Assembly: GCA_018242365.1 (NCBI GenBank)
Contig: JAFECB010000031.1
Coordinates: 34,111-98,110, forward strand
Direction: 5' to 3'
Source of the DNA: Pseudomonadota bacterium
GTDB taxonomy: Bacteria; Pseudomonadota; Gammaproteobacteria; Xanthomonadales; Xanthomonadaceae
DNA: 64,000 bases
Shown: positions 47,658 through 56,661 of the stretch, one piece after another
Layout: the number at the start of each line of letters is the position of its first letter
Numbering within the stretch: position 1 is the first letter of the stretch
Position numbers and translations under genes: made by a program
Notes under the pieces: model-generated
Database searches by the model: none
The model's input: only the letters and a program-made list of their open reading frames with translations
What the model was told of the DNA's origin: nothing

Positions 47658-49735
47658 CCATGGCGAACCTTCGGAGTGTTTGCGTTGCGGCTGCGCTGTG
47701 CCTGCTCGCGTGCATGCCACGCATCGCACCGGCGCAGGACCTGGAGAACCTGCGCAGCGCCGAGGTCGCGCAGCGTGCACTGCCGCGCGCACCGCAGCTG
47801 CCGCGCAGCGCCTTTCTCGAGAACCGCACCCTGGCGGCTGCGCAGCTTTCGCCGGCGGGCGACTTCGTCGCGTACTTGCGCGAACAGAAGGATTCGCGTG
47901 CGCTGTGGCTGCTGCCGGCGAACGGCGGCAGCCCGCGCATGCTGGTCGGCAGCACCCAGGCCGAACAAGTGACGTGGTCACGCGATGGCCGCTGGCTGTT
48001 CCTGCGCGCGCCGCGTTCGTTGACCATGGTCGGCGTCGACGGCCGCACCGGCGTGCGCGTGCCGCTGGGCGGCAACGAGCGGCGTCAGGTCATCAAGCTC
48101 GATCCCTCGCAACCTGCCGCGGTCCTGCTGCGCGAGCGACGTGTGGTGGGCCCAGGTGATGTCAGGTGGCAGATCGTGCGGATGGACGCGCAGGGCAGGC
48201 GCACCCTGCTGCGCGAGGACCCGCGTTGGGTGCACGACGTGGCGGTGGATGTGCGCGGACGGATCGTCGCGCTGGCGCGTTTCGAAGGCGATCACGATGC
48301 GTTGTATCGTGTCCTGCGCAATGGCGCACTGCGCGAAGTGCTGCGCCTGCGGCCGATGGAGCGGATCGAACTGCTGGCGGTGCAGGCCGATGGCAGCCTG
48401 CTGATGGCCGGCAATCCTGGTGCTGCGGCGGGCATGGCGAATTTCCGGAGGGTGATGCGGCTGGGTGCGGACGACACGCTGCAGACCCTGCATCAGGATC
48501 CGCGCGGCGAAGCCGATCTCGACGACGTGGTCATCGATCCGCGCACGAACCAGCCGCTGGCGGCGAGTTACCGCAGCACCGTCGCCGCGACCTATGGCAT
48601 CGGCGGTGCGCAGGATGTTGTCGCTGCCATCGTGCGCAAATTCCCCGGACGTGACATCGCCCTGCAAGCTGGCAACGGCGCTTCCGCGCACTGGCTGGTG
48701 AGCGAACGCGCGGCGACCCTGCGCGATCCGCGCTGGTGGCTGTACGACCCGCGCAACGGCCGTCTGCGTCGCATCCTCGACGATCCCGGCATCACCGCCG
48801 GCGCGCCGAAGGAAACCGAGCTGGCGCGCAAGCTGGCGATCAGCTACATCGCCTCCGACGGCAAGCGCGTATACGGCTTCGTGCTGCTGCCGCCGGGCGT
48901 GGACGCCGCCCACGCGCCCTTGATCGCGCAGGTGCACGGCGGCCCGATCAACCACTTCCGTGCCGGCTACGATGGTGTCGCGCAGTTCCTCGCCAATCGT
49001 GGCTATGTGGTGTTCCAGTCCAACTTCCGCGGTTCCACCGGGCACGGTCTGGCCTACACCTTTTCCTCGAATGGCGACTACGGCAATGGCCGCGTGCAGC
49101 AGGACATCGTCGAAGGCGTGCGCTGGCTGCTGGCGCAGGGCATCGGCGATGCGCAGCGGGTCGGTATCGTCGGCCATTCCTTTGGTGGCTATTCCACCTT
49201 GCTTGGCCTGACCTTCCAGCCCGACCTGTTCAAGGTCGGCGTGGCCGGCTCGCCGCCTGCGGATCTTGGCTGGGCGATGCGCTGGCTGCTCAGCTCCGGC
49301 GAACAGGGCGATCTCCCTGATCGTTCACTCAAGCAGACCCTGCGTGCCTTGTCGCTGGATGGCAGCGATCCTTCAACTTTCACGCGCCTGCATGCGCAAT
49401 CGCCGCTGGTGAATGCGTCACGCATGCACCGCCCCTTGTTGGTGATGGCCGGTGGTGCCGACCGCACGGTGGCGATCCGCAGTGTCACCGACTACGTCGC
49501 GCGATTGCGGAACATGCGGCGGCCGGTCAGCCTGCTGGTAGAGCCCAATGGCGACCACTCGCCGGTCGATCCGATCCCGCGCGAGGCCTATCTGTTTGCA
49601 ATGGAAACCATGCTGCAACGCCATCTCGGTGGGCCAGCACCGGAACCGGCAGGCCAGCGCCTGCGCGCCTACCTGCACGCGAACCTGCGGCTGGCCGGGC
49701 CGGAGTTCGCCGACCTTGTGCGAAGGCCGGAATGA
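47654..49735 (+). CDS. S9-family prolyl oligopeptidase-like peptidase
   Basis: A 693-residue exported serine peptidase. An N-terminal signal (residues 1-26) contains LLAC, so it may be a lipoprotein or be cut after APA. A strand-rich propeller covers about residues 55-400. The alpha/beta-hydrolase domain has Ser509 in GHSFGGYS, Asp in AGGADRTVAI, and His in NGDHSP, with the oxyanion strand AQVHGGPINHF. Likely acts on peptides in the periplasm. Overlapping the permease by 4 bases, it is the last gene of the GntR-ABC operon, suggesting peptide handling linked to transport. Confidence 0.88.
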   Translation: MTMANLRSVCVAAALCLLACMPRIAPAQDLENLRSAEVAQRALPRAPQLPRSAFLENRTLAAAQLSPAGDFVAYLREQKDSRALWLLPANGGSPRMLVGSTQAEQVTWSRDGRWLFLRAPRSLTMVGVDGRTGVRVPLGGNERRQVIKLDPSQPAAVLLRERRVVGPGDVRWQIVRMDAQGRRTLLREDPRWVHDVAVDVRGRIVALARFEGDHDALYRVLRNGALREVLRLRPMERIELLAVQADGSLLMAGNPGAAAGMANFRRVMRLGADDTLQTLHQDPRGEADLDDVVIDPRTNQPLAASYRSTVAATYGIGGAQDVVAAIVRKFPGRDIALQAGNGASAHWLVSERAATLRDPRWWLYDPRNGRLRRILDDPGITAGAPKETELARKLAISYIASDGKRVYGFVLLPPGVDAAHAPLIAQVHGGPINHFRAGYDGVAQFLANRGYVVFQSNFRGSTGHGLAYTFSSNGDYGNGRVQQDIVEGVRWLLAQGIGDAQRVGIVGHSFGGYSTLLGLTFQPDLFKVGVAGSPPADLGWAMRWLLSSGEQGDLPDRSLKQTLRALSLDGSDPSTFTRLHAQSPLVNASRMHRPLLVMAGGADRTVAIRSVTDYVARLRNMRRPVSLLVEPNGDHSPVDPIPREAYLFAMETMLQRHLGGPAPEPAGQRLRAYLHANLRLAGPEFADLVRRPE

Positions 49736-49741
49736 GCCTGG

Positions 49742-50929
49742 TCAGCTTGCGACCACCACGCGATCGCGCCCGTCGCGCTTGGCGTGATAGAGGGCAGCGT
49801 CCGCACGCGTGATCCCGGCGTCCAGCGCCTCGTTGGCTGCGAGTTCAACCAAGCCGAACGAGGCGCTGAGCCGGAGCGTGACGTTGCCCGCCGGGATCGC
49901 GGTCGCGGAGATGGCTTTACGCATCCGTTCGGCGCGTGCGCTGCCATCGGTGGCAGGTGATAGCAGGGCGATGAATTCCTCGCCACCCCAGCGCGCCAGC
50001 AATTCGCTGTTGCCAAGTTCGGCGGCCAGTGCGTGGGCTACTGCACGCAAGGCGGCATCACCGGCGTCGTGGCCGTAGTCGTCGTTGATCCGCTTGAAAT
50101 GGTCGATGTCGATCATCAGCAAGCACGCGGCTTGCTGCTGCAGGAGCGCGGTGGCTGCCTCCTGGAAGCAGCGTCGATTGGCAAGGCCGGTCAGGGTGTC
50201 GGTGCGCGAGAGCAGGTCGAGGCGGTGGTTGGCTTCCTGCAGTTCAAGCGTGCGCTGCTGCACGCGCGATTCCAATTCGCCGCGCAGGTTGATCAGTTCA
50301 CGGTAGTCGCGTTCGTAGCGCAGGCTGAGCGCGCGGGCGGCGGCGATGTACAGGATCGTGAAGCCGATGACCGGGAATCCTTCCTGACGTGGAAGGATCT
50401 GAAGTTCCGCGAGCACGTCGTACAGCAAGGTCACGAACAACAGGGTCAGCCCGAACGCAAGGCTGCGTGATTCACGGTCGCCGGCGAGCACATTGAGGAT
50501 CGAACGCCACAACGCCGCAAGCAGGAACAGCGCAGTGGCCGCCATCAGCACCGGAACAGTGGCCGGATTCCCGGTCACCAGTTGCACGGCGATCGGTAGC
50601 AGCAAGGCCCATTGCAAGCCTTGCGCCAGCCGTCCGGGCCGCTTGCCGCCGACTGCTTCCGCAAGCTGGTAGAGTCCGACCAGGGCGATGGTGACGCCGA
50701 GCATGTTGAGTGCGACCAGCAGCGGCGAGGGTGCCTGCGCGAGTGTCCGAAGATGCGCACCGGTCAGGTTGACCACCAGCGCACCGAGAGCCGACGCCGC
50801 GAGCCAGAAGTGCGTGCGTCGCCGACGTCGATGCCACCACAGCTCGGCTTGACTGGCCAGGGTCAGCACGTACACGCCGGCGCCGAAAGCGTCGATCAGT
50901 TCGATCGGGATGACGAGTTGCGCCGACAT
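49742..50929 (-). CDS. Membrane diguanylate cyclase (GGDEF domain)
   Basis: A 395-residue protein with six to seven membrane helices (residues about 8-205), a short coiled coil (LINLRGELESRVQQRTLELQEANHRL, as LESRVQQRTLELQ), and a C-terminal GGDEF domain. The active motif is GGEEF, preceded by DIDHFKRINDDYGH. The RxxD inhibitory I-site position reads GNSE, so product inhibition is probably absent. It makes c-di-GMP in response to an unknown membrane signal. It converges on the S9 peptidase gene with 6 bases between stops. Confidence 0.93.
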   Translation of the reverse strand: MSAQLVIPIELIDAFGAGVYVLTLASQAELWWHRRRRRTHFWLAASALGALVVNLTGAHLRTLAQAPSPLLVALNMLGVTIALVGLYQLAEAVGGKRPGRLAQGLQWALLLPIAVQLVTGNPATVPVLMAATALFLLAALWRSILNVLAGDRESRSLAFGLTLLFVTLLYDVLAELQILPRQEGFPVIGFTILYIAAARALSLRYERDYRELINLRGELESRVQQRTLELQEANHRLDLLSRTDTLTGLANRRCFQEAATALLQQQAACLLMIDIDHFKRINDDYGHDAGDAALRAVAHALAAELGNSELLARWGGEEFIALLSPATDGSARAERMRKAISATAIPAGNVTLRLSASFGLVELAANEALDAGITRADAALYHAKRDGRDRVVVAS

Positions 50930-51023
50930 GCGGCGAGGTTACCTTGACTCCGCTACCTGCTGCACCTCTTGTGCGGGATGCTGCCGGTCAGCCTATTGGC
51001 CAAGCAGGTGCGGAAGGCTTGCA

Positions 51024-53099
51024 TCAGACGGTCGGCGTACGCAGGATGGGTTGGTCCCAGCCCGGTCGCGGCGCGAAGCGTTCGCCGTACTTCGCCTGCA
51101 AGGCCTGCAAGCGCGCCAGCAGTGCATCGGCGCCGGTGGCGCGGATGTGCTGGATCGGGCCACCGCGGAACGGCGCAAAGCCGGTTCCGAAGATCACCCC
51201 GGCGTCGAGCAGGTCGGCGTCACTCACCACACCGGCGTGCAGGCAGGCCACGGCTTCGTTGAGCAGGGGCAGGATCAGACGGTCTTCCAGGTCCTCCGGC
51301 GCAACGTAGCCGGATGGCAGCTCGGGCTTTTTCGGCTTGCCCTTTTCCCAGGCGTAGATGCCTTGGCCATCCTTCTTGCCGCGCTTGCCGGCTTCGACCG
51401 TCGCCAGCGCCGCCGGTACCTCCAGACCAAGGAAGGGTGCGAGTTCCTTGCTGACGCCGGCCGCCACGTCCAGGCCCACGGTGTCGATCAATTCGATCGG
51501 CCCCATCGGCATGCCGAATTTCACCGCCGCCTTGTCGATGGCCGCGCCCGGGATGCCTTCGGCATAGGCGGTAGCGGCTTCCAGCATGTACGGGAACAGC
51601 ACGCGATTGACGAGGAAACCCGGCGTGCCGGCCACCGGCACCGGGAACTTGCCCAGTGCCTTGCAGAACGCCGCAAGTCGGCGTTCGGTGTCGGCGGCCA
51701 TGCCGTCGTGGCGGATGATCTCCACCAGCGGCATCTGCGCCACCGGGTTGAAATAGTGCAGGCCGGCGAACTGCGCAGGCCGCGCGATGTGTTCACGCAA
51801 TTCGGCCAGCGGAATCGACGAGGTATTGGTGGTCAGCAGGGCACCGGCCTTGAGCCGCGGTTCCACCGCGTTGTAGAGGTCGCGCTTGGCGTCGGGGTTT
51901 TCGATGATCGCTTCGATGACGAGGTCTGCATCCGCCACGCCCGCGCCGTCGAGGTCGGATTTCAAGCGCGCCGCCACCGCCGGTCGCTTGCCCGCGTCCT
52001 TCACCTTTTTCTCGAACAGCGCCTGCGCACGGGTCATGGCCGCGTCGATGAAGCGCTGCTCGCGGTCCTGCAAGGTCACCTCGAAGCCCTTGTAGGCCGC
52101 GAACGCGGCGATGTCGCCGCCCATCACCCCGGCGCCGATCACATGCACATGGCGGATACCGGCATCGCCCTTGCCCAGCGCTTTCATCCGTTCGGTCAGG
52201 AAGAAGATGCGGATCAGGTTGCGTGCGGTACTGCTGCCGGCGAGTTTGACCACCGCCTTGCGCTCAGCCGCCAGCCGTGCGCCGATGCCCTTGCCGGCGC
52301 TGCGCTGCCAAGTGGAGATCAGCGCATAAGGCGCGGGATAGAACGCCTTCGGCGCCTTTCGCGCCACTTGCTTGGCCATCTGCGGTGCCAGCAGTTTGCG
52401 GGCCGCGAAGGTGTTGGTGCTCCAAGCGAGCATGCGCTGCTTGAGCGGGCGCTTGGTTCCCTTGAGTGCCAGCGCTGCCGCCGTGTCGATCAGCGCAGCC
52501 GGCTCGGCCAGCTTGTCCACCAAGCCAATCCCGCGTGCGGCCTTCGCCGACAGCGCACGACCGGTCAGCATCATGTCCATCGCCGCCGGTGCGCCGACCA
52601 GCTGCGGCAGGCGGGCACTGCCGCCCCAGCCGGGGAAGATGCCCAGTTGCACTTCCGGCAGGCCGATGCGGGTGGAGGCGTCGCTGCTGGCCACGCGATA
52701 CCGGCAAGCCAGTGAAATCTCGGTGCCGCCCCCCATGCAGAAGCCGTGGATGGCGGCGACCGTGGGGCAGCGCAGTTCAGCCAGTCTCTGGAAGGTACGC
52801 TGGCCACGGGCGATGGCGTCATTGACGGTGCCCTTGCGGTCGAACTCCTGGAATTCCTTCAGGTCGGCGCCGGCAATGAATCCGGAGGCCTTGCCCGAGG
52901 CAATCACCAGCGCCTTCGGCAGCTCCAGCGCGATCCGTTCCAGCGCGCCACCCAGTTCGATCAGCGCATCCTGCGAGAACGCATTGACCGCCGCATCGGC
53001 GCGATCGAAATACAACACCAGCACGCCGTCATCGCGTTGTTGCGGTCGCCAATGGCGCAGGCCAAGCCCGGCGAAACGGTCCATCGTCGTTGCAGCCAT
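51024..53099 (-). CDS. Fatty-acid beta-oxidation multifunctional enzyme (enoyl-CoA hydratase / 3-hydroxyacyl-CoA dehydrogenase)
   Basis: A 691-residue FadB/FadJ-type enzyme. N-terminal hydratase: SGFIAGADLKEF (oxyanion), GFCMGGGTEISLACRYR, and GLPEVQLGIFPGWGGS with the second catalytic Glu. Dehydrogenase: VIGAGVMGGDIAAF NAD-binding site at about residue 322, IEAIIEN, and catalytic His in GLHYFNPVAQMP, then the C-terminal GPIELIDTVGLD. A thiolase partner (fadA) is not adjacent in the window. ATG 53099 is divergent from rpoE, leaving about 200 bases. Confidence 0.92.
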   Translation of the reverse strand: MAATTMDRFAGLGLRHWRPQQRDDGVLVLYFDRADAAVNAFSQDALIELGGALERIALELPKALVIASGKASGFIAGADLKEFQEFDRKGTVNDAIARGQRTFQRLAELRCPTVAAIHGFCMGGGTEISLACRYRVASSDASTRIGLPEVQLGIFPGWGGSARLPQLVGAPAAMDMMLTGRALSAKAARGIGLVDKLAEPAALIDTAAALALKGTKRPLKQRMLAWSTNTFAARKLLAPQMAKQVARKAPKAFYPAPYALISTWQRSAGKGIGARLAAERKAVVKLAGSSTARNLIRIFFLTERMKALGKGDAGIRHVHVIGAGVMGGDIAAFAAYKGFEVTLQDREQRFIDAAMTRAQALFEKKVKDAGKRPAVAARLKSDLDGAGVADADLVIEAIIENPDAKRDLYNAVEPRLKAGALLTTNTSSIPLAELREHIARPAQFAGLHYFNPVAQMPLVEIIRHDGMAADTERRLAAFCKALGKFPVPVAGTPGFLVNRVLFPYMLEAATAYAEGIPGAAIDKAAVKFGMPMGPIELIDTVGLDVAAGVSKELAPFLGLEVPAALATVEAGKRGKKDGQGIYAWEKGKPKKPELPSGYVAPEDLEDRLILPLLNEAVACLHAGVVSDADLLDAGVIFGTGFAPFRGGPIQHIRATGADALLARLQALQAKYGERFAPRPGWDQPILRTPTV

Positions 53100-53226
53100 G
53101 CGTCAGTCATCCGCAGCAAGGGAGTTGGCGGTATCGTAGCCCGCAAGAATCTGAATATTTGTCCAGTTTTGTTCAGGTACAGGGGCTCCGGCAGGCGCTG
53201 GAGGCGGTTCGCGGTCGTCGGCGGAT

Positions 53227-53254
53227 GGAACTTTCGCTGTGGCGACGTGTCACA
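53227..53254 (+). promoter_or_regulatory. Sigma-E-type autoregulatory promoter of rpoE
   Basis: GGAACTT (53227-53233) and TCACA (53250-53254) are 16 bases apart, matching the ECF sigma-E pattern GGAACTT-N16-TCnnA. It lies 48 bases before the rpoE start and implies that the sigma factor activates its own operon. Confidence 0.72.
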
Positions 53255-53301
53255 AGCCCGGAAGCAACCGGGTGATGGTTCAAGGACACCGGGTGCAGGC
53301 A

Positions 53302-53916
53302 ATGGAGGATCGGGTGTCGCAAGCGCTGGATCAGGACCTGGTGGCACGCGTGCAACGCGGCGATTCCGCTGCCTTCGATTTGCTCGTGCGCAAATACCAG
53401 AACCGGGTGGCGGCGCTGATCTCGCGCTACATCCGCGACTGGGCAGAAGTGCAGGACGTGGCCCAAGACACCTTCATCCGCGCCTATCGCGCGATCGGCA
53501 GCTTCCGTGGTGATGCGCTGTTCTCCACCTGGTTGCACCGGATCGCGGTGAACACCGCGAAGAATCATCTGGCCGCCAGCAACCGCCGGCCGCCGACCGA
53601 TGCGGTCGAGCTGGAAGACGCCGAGTTGTTCGAGTCCGGCCTGCGCCTGCGTGACAACGACACCCCGGAACGCGAGCTGATGCGCCAGCAGCTGGAACAA
53701 ACCGTGCTGGCTGCGGTCGAAGAATTGCCGCAGGACCTGCGCGATGCGATCACCCTCCGCGAAGTGGAGGGGCTCAGTTACGAGGAGATCGCCGAGCGCA
53801 TGGACTGCCCGATCGGAACGGTGCGTTCGCGCATCTTCCGCGCCCGCGACGCGATCGACGCGCGTATGCGCCCCCTGCTGGACCACGACGACTTGCCGAA
53901 GCGTTCCCGCGCATGA
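53302..53916 (+). CDS. rpoE: RNA polymerase sigma-E factor
   Basis: A 204-residue ECF sigma factor for the envelope-stress response. Region 2: DLLVRKYQNRVAALISRYIRD, AQDTFIRAYRAIGSFRGDA (as TFIRAYRAIGSF) and STWLHRIAVNTAKN. Region 4: TLREVEGLSYEEIAERM and GTVRSRIFRARDAI. ATG 53302 gives the family start MEDRVSQALDQDLV. It overlaps rseA by 4 bases and has its own sigma-E-like promoter. Confidence 0.96.
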   Translation: MEDRVSQALDQDLVARVQRGDSAAFDLLVRKYQNRVAALISRYIRDWAEVQDVAQDTFIRAYRAIGSFRGDALFSTWLHRIAVNTAKNHLAASNRRPPTDAVELEDAELFESGLRLRDNDTPERELMRQQLEQTVLAAVEELPQDLRDAITLREVEGLSYEEIAERMDCPIGTVRSRIFRARDAIDARMRPLLDHDDLPKRSRA

Positions 53917-54842
53917 ACAACGACACCGACCGCCACTGCAACGACCTCACCCAACTGTGCAGCCGCGAGCAGCTGTCCGCGCTGATGGATGGCGCATTGC
54001 CGGAAGACCAGACCCGCTTCCTGTTGCGCCGCTTGCAGCACGATGCGGCGCTGGCCGGCTGCTGGGAACGATGGCGCATCGCCGCCGACACGATGCGCGG
54101 GACCACGCCGAGCCGGCGCCTGCCCGCCGACTTCGCCAGCCGGGTGGCCGCAGCGTTGCAGGAAGATGCCCCCCTTGATGCGGCTGCACGCGCTTCGGCG
54201 CGCACGGCCCAGCGCCGGCGGTTGGGCGGTGGCGCGGCGCTGGCGGCAGCGCTGGCGGCCATGGCGATCCTCGGGCTTCCGGTGGGTGAAACCACCGCAC
54301 CGACGCATGCGCCTGCACTCACCACGCAGATGGGTGCGCATGCTTCCGGGCAAGCGACACGGATTGCGCACGCAGGCACACCCACACCCACACCGCACGC
54401 ACCCGCCAGTTCGAATCCTGCACCTGCGGCCGCGCTCCCGGAAGCGTTCGCCAGTCTCGCGGCGGCCACCGCGACACGGGTCAATCGCCGCAAATCGCAA
54501 CGTGAGGCAGTCACCACATCCAACCTCGCGCCGGCGTCGGCCAATGCAACGGCACCGGTGGAATTCGCGGTGTCTGCACCGACGACGGGTGAGGTCACCG
54601 CGCGTCCGTGGCCGCGTTCGATCCTGCCGCAATACGGCAATGCCAACTTGACCGTGGGCTTTGGCGTGCTGCCGGGACAAGCGCAGGATGCCGCGACCTA
54701 TCGCGCATCCCCGGCGTTCGCCACGCCGCCGAAGTTCCTGAAGGCGCAAGCGCCGGAGTCTGCTGACAACACGGCGGCTGCGGACGATTCAGCGTCCCCG
54801 CACAAGGGCAAGCTCGTTGACGACGGCGACGCACAGCCCTGA
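53913..54842 (+). CDS. rseA: Anti-sigma-E factor RseA
   Basis: A 309-residue anti-sigma factor. The cytoplasmic N-terminal domain (REQLSALMDGALPED through CWERWRIAADTMRG) binds sigma-E. A single membrane helix (GAALAAALAAMAILGLPVG) covers residues about 108-126. The periplasmic part is long, low-complexity and rich in Ala, Pro and Thr. rseB, which follows rseA in E. coli, is absent; mucD follows directly, as in xanthomonads. Coupled to rpoE by ATGA. Confidence 0.88.
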   Translation: MNNDTDRHCNDLTQLCSREQLSALMDGALPEDQTRFLLRRLQHDAALAGCWERWRIAADTMRGTTPSRRLPADFASRVAAALQEDAPLDAAARASARTAQRRRLGGGAALAAALAAMAILGLPVGETTAPTHAPALTTQMGAHASGQATRIAHAGTPTPTPHAPASSNPAPAAALPEAFASLAAATATRVNRRKSQREAVTTSNLAPASANATAPVEFAVSAPTTGEVTARPWPRSILPQYGNANLTVGFGVLPGQAQDAATYRASPAFATPPKFLKAQAPESADNTAAADDSASPHKGKLVDDGDAQP

Positions 54843-54919
54843 CTCTCGCATACCGATGGCGTCGGAACTTCGCCGATGCCGCAACCACATTCCTTCCGCG
54901 ATCACGAGGAGCCTTCCCC

Positions 54920-56518
54920 ATGCGTGACTACCCCCTTCCCGCGCTGCGCCCGATCGTGCTGGCCGTTGCCTTGGCCGTCACCGGCATTGGTGCTTGCAGT
55001 GGCCAGACCACGGCCACGGCACAGACGCCGGCTGCCGCCGCCGCGCCGATGCCACCGCCGCCGCAACTGGTCGCAGGCTTGCCGGATTTCACCGTGCTGG
55101 TCGATCAAGTCGGGCCGGCCGTGGTCAGCGTGCAGGCCGAAATCGGTGGTGGCGCGCCACGTGCGCAGCGCACGCGCCAGGACCAGCAGGAACGTCGTGA
55201 TTCGCCCAATCGCCAAAGCGTCCCCGACGATGGCGACGATTACGGCGATGAGGACGGGATGCCGGAAATCTTCCGTCGCTTCTTCGGGCCGGGTGGCCCT
55301 GGTATGGGGCAGGGCATGCCCAACCAGCGCCCGCAGGGCACCTCGTTGGGCACCGGCTTCATCATTTCCAGCGATGGCTATGTGCTGACCAATCGTCACG
55401 TCATCGATGGTGCCAGCAGCGTACGCATCCGCCTGTCCGACCGACGCGAACTCACCGCGCGGATCGTCGGCAGCGACGAGCAGTCCGACATCGCCCTGTT
55501 GAAAGTGGATGCCAAGGACCTGCCGACCGTGCGGATCGGCCAGTCCAGCCACCTCAAGCCGGGGCAATGGGTGGTGGCGATCGGGTCGCCCTTCGGCCTC
55601 GATCATTCGGTCACCGCCGGTATCGTCAGTGCGGTGGGTCGCGCCAATCCGGGTGCCGACCAGCGCTACGTACCCTTCATCCAGACCGACGTGGCGATCA
55701 ATCGCGGCAATTCCGGTGGCCCGCTGCTGGACACCCGCGGGCAAGTGGTCGGCATCAATTCGCAGATCTTCAGCAATTCCGGCGGCTACATGGGCGTGAG
55801 CTTCGCCATCCCGATTGACGTCGCGATGAACGCGGTCAACCAGCTCAAGGCGACCGGCCGGGTGACGCGTGGCCAGCTCGGCATCCAGATCCAGCCCTTG
55901 ACCCGTGATGCGGCGAAGGCGCTGGGCCTGGGTGATGAAGCCGCGGGAGCGCTGGTGGCGGCAGTGGAACCGGGCAGCGCCGCCGAACGCGCCGGCATCC
56001 AGCGTCAGGACGTGGTGCGCAGCGTCAATGGCAAGCCGGTGTACGACGCCAGCGACCTGCCGCCGATCATCGGTGCGATGACGCCGGGTTCGCGGGTCAG
56101 TCTCGAGATCATCCGCGACGGCCGCCCGCGCACGGTCAGTGCCACCCTGGGTGCGCTCAACGATGCCACTGCAAACAACGACGGCCAGCGCGATGCGCCG
56201 GGCGGCAAGTCCGCGCCCGATGCGGCACCGGGCAATCGCCTCGGCATTCTCGGGCGCGACCTCAGCGAGCAGCAACGCAGCCGTCTCGGCCTGCAGGCGG
56301 GCGAAGGCGTGCTGGTGGCGGGCGTCGAGGGTGATGCCGCGCGCGATGCCGGCCTGCGACCGGGCGACGTGATCCTCGCGGTCGGTCGCAACGATGTCGG
56401 CAGCCCGCGTGAACTCGACGCGCAATTGCGTGGCATCACTTCCGGCAAGCCGGTGATGCTGCTGGTCCAGCGCAATGGCGTCAGCCAATATGTGGCTGTG
56501 GATACCAGCGAAGGTTGA
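54920..56518 (+). CDS. mucD: DegP/MucD-type periplasmic serine protease with two PDZ domains
   Basis: A 532-residue HtrA protease that degrades misfolded envelope proteins. An N-terminal signal has GIGAC, a possible lipoprotein site. The trypsin-like domain has His160 (NRHVID), Asp190 (QSDIALLK) and Ser265 ([11 protein letters not shown]). PDZ1 covers about residues 310-400 ([20 protein letters not shown]) and PDZ2 about 435-525 ([16 protein letters not shown]). An acidic insert follows the mature N-terminus. Third gene of the sigma-E operon. Confidence 0.95.
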   Translation: MRDYPLPALRPIVLAVALAVTGIGACSGQTTATAQTPAAAAAPMPPPPQLVAGLPDFTVLVDQVGPAVVSVQAEIGGGAPRAQRTRQDQQERRDSPNRQSVPDDGDDYGDEDGMPEIFRRFFGPGGPGMGQGMPNQRPQGTSLGTGFIISSDGYVLTNRHVIDGASSVRIRLSDRRELTARIVGSDEQSDIALLKVDAKDLPTVRIGQSSHLKPGQWVVAIGSPFGLDHSVTAGIVSAVGRANPGADQRYVPFIQTDVAINRGNSGGPLLDTRGQVVGINSQIFSNSGGYMGVSFAIPIDVAMNAVNQLKATGRVTRGQLGIQIQPLTRDAAKALGLGDEAAGALVAAVEPGSAAERAGIQRQDVVRSVNGKPVYDASDLPPIIGAMTPGSRVSLEIIRDGRPRTVSATLGALNDATANNDGQRDAPGGKSAPDAAPGNRLGILGRDLSEQQRSRLGLQAGEGVLVAGVEGDAARDAGLRPGDVILAVGRNDVGSPRELDAQLRGITSGKPVMLLVQRNGVSQYVAVDTSEG

Positions 56519-56661
56519 GCCGGAGCCTGATCGTTGCATCCGATGCCGCGGCGACGCGTATCCCGCGCCGCCCGCGTGCGCCGGGACCGATCGCGGCGCG
56601 GCGCTGTGCGATAATCGCCGGCTTGTCTTCGACCCGCCGCCGCACCGACGGCCACGCCGCC

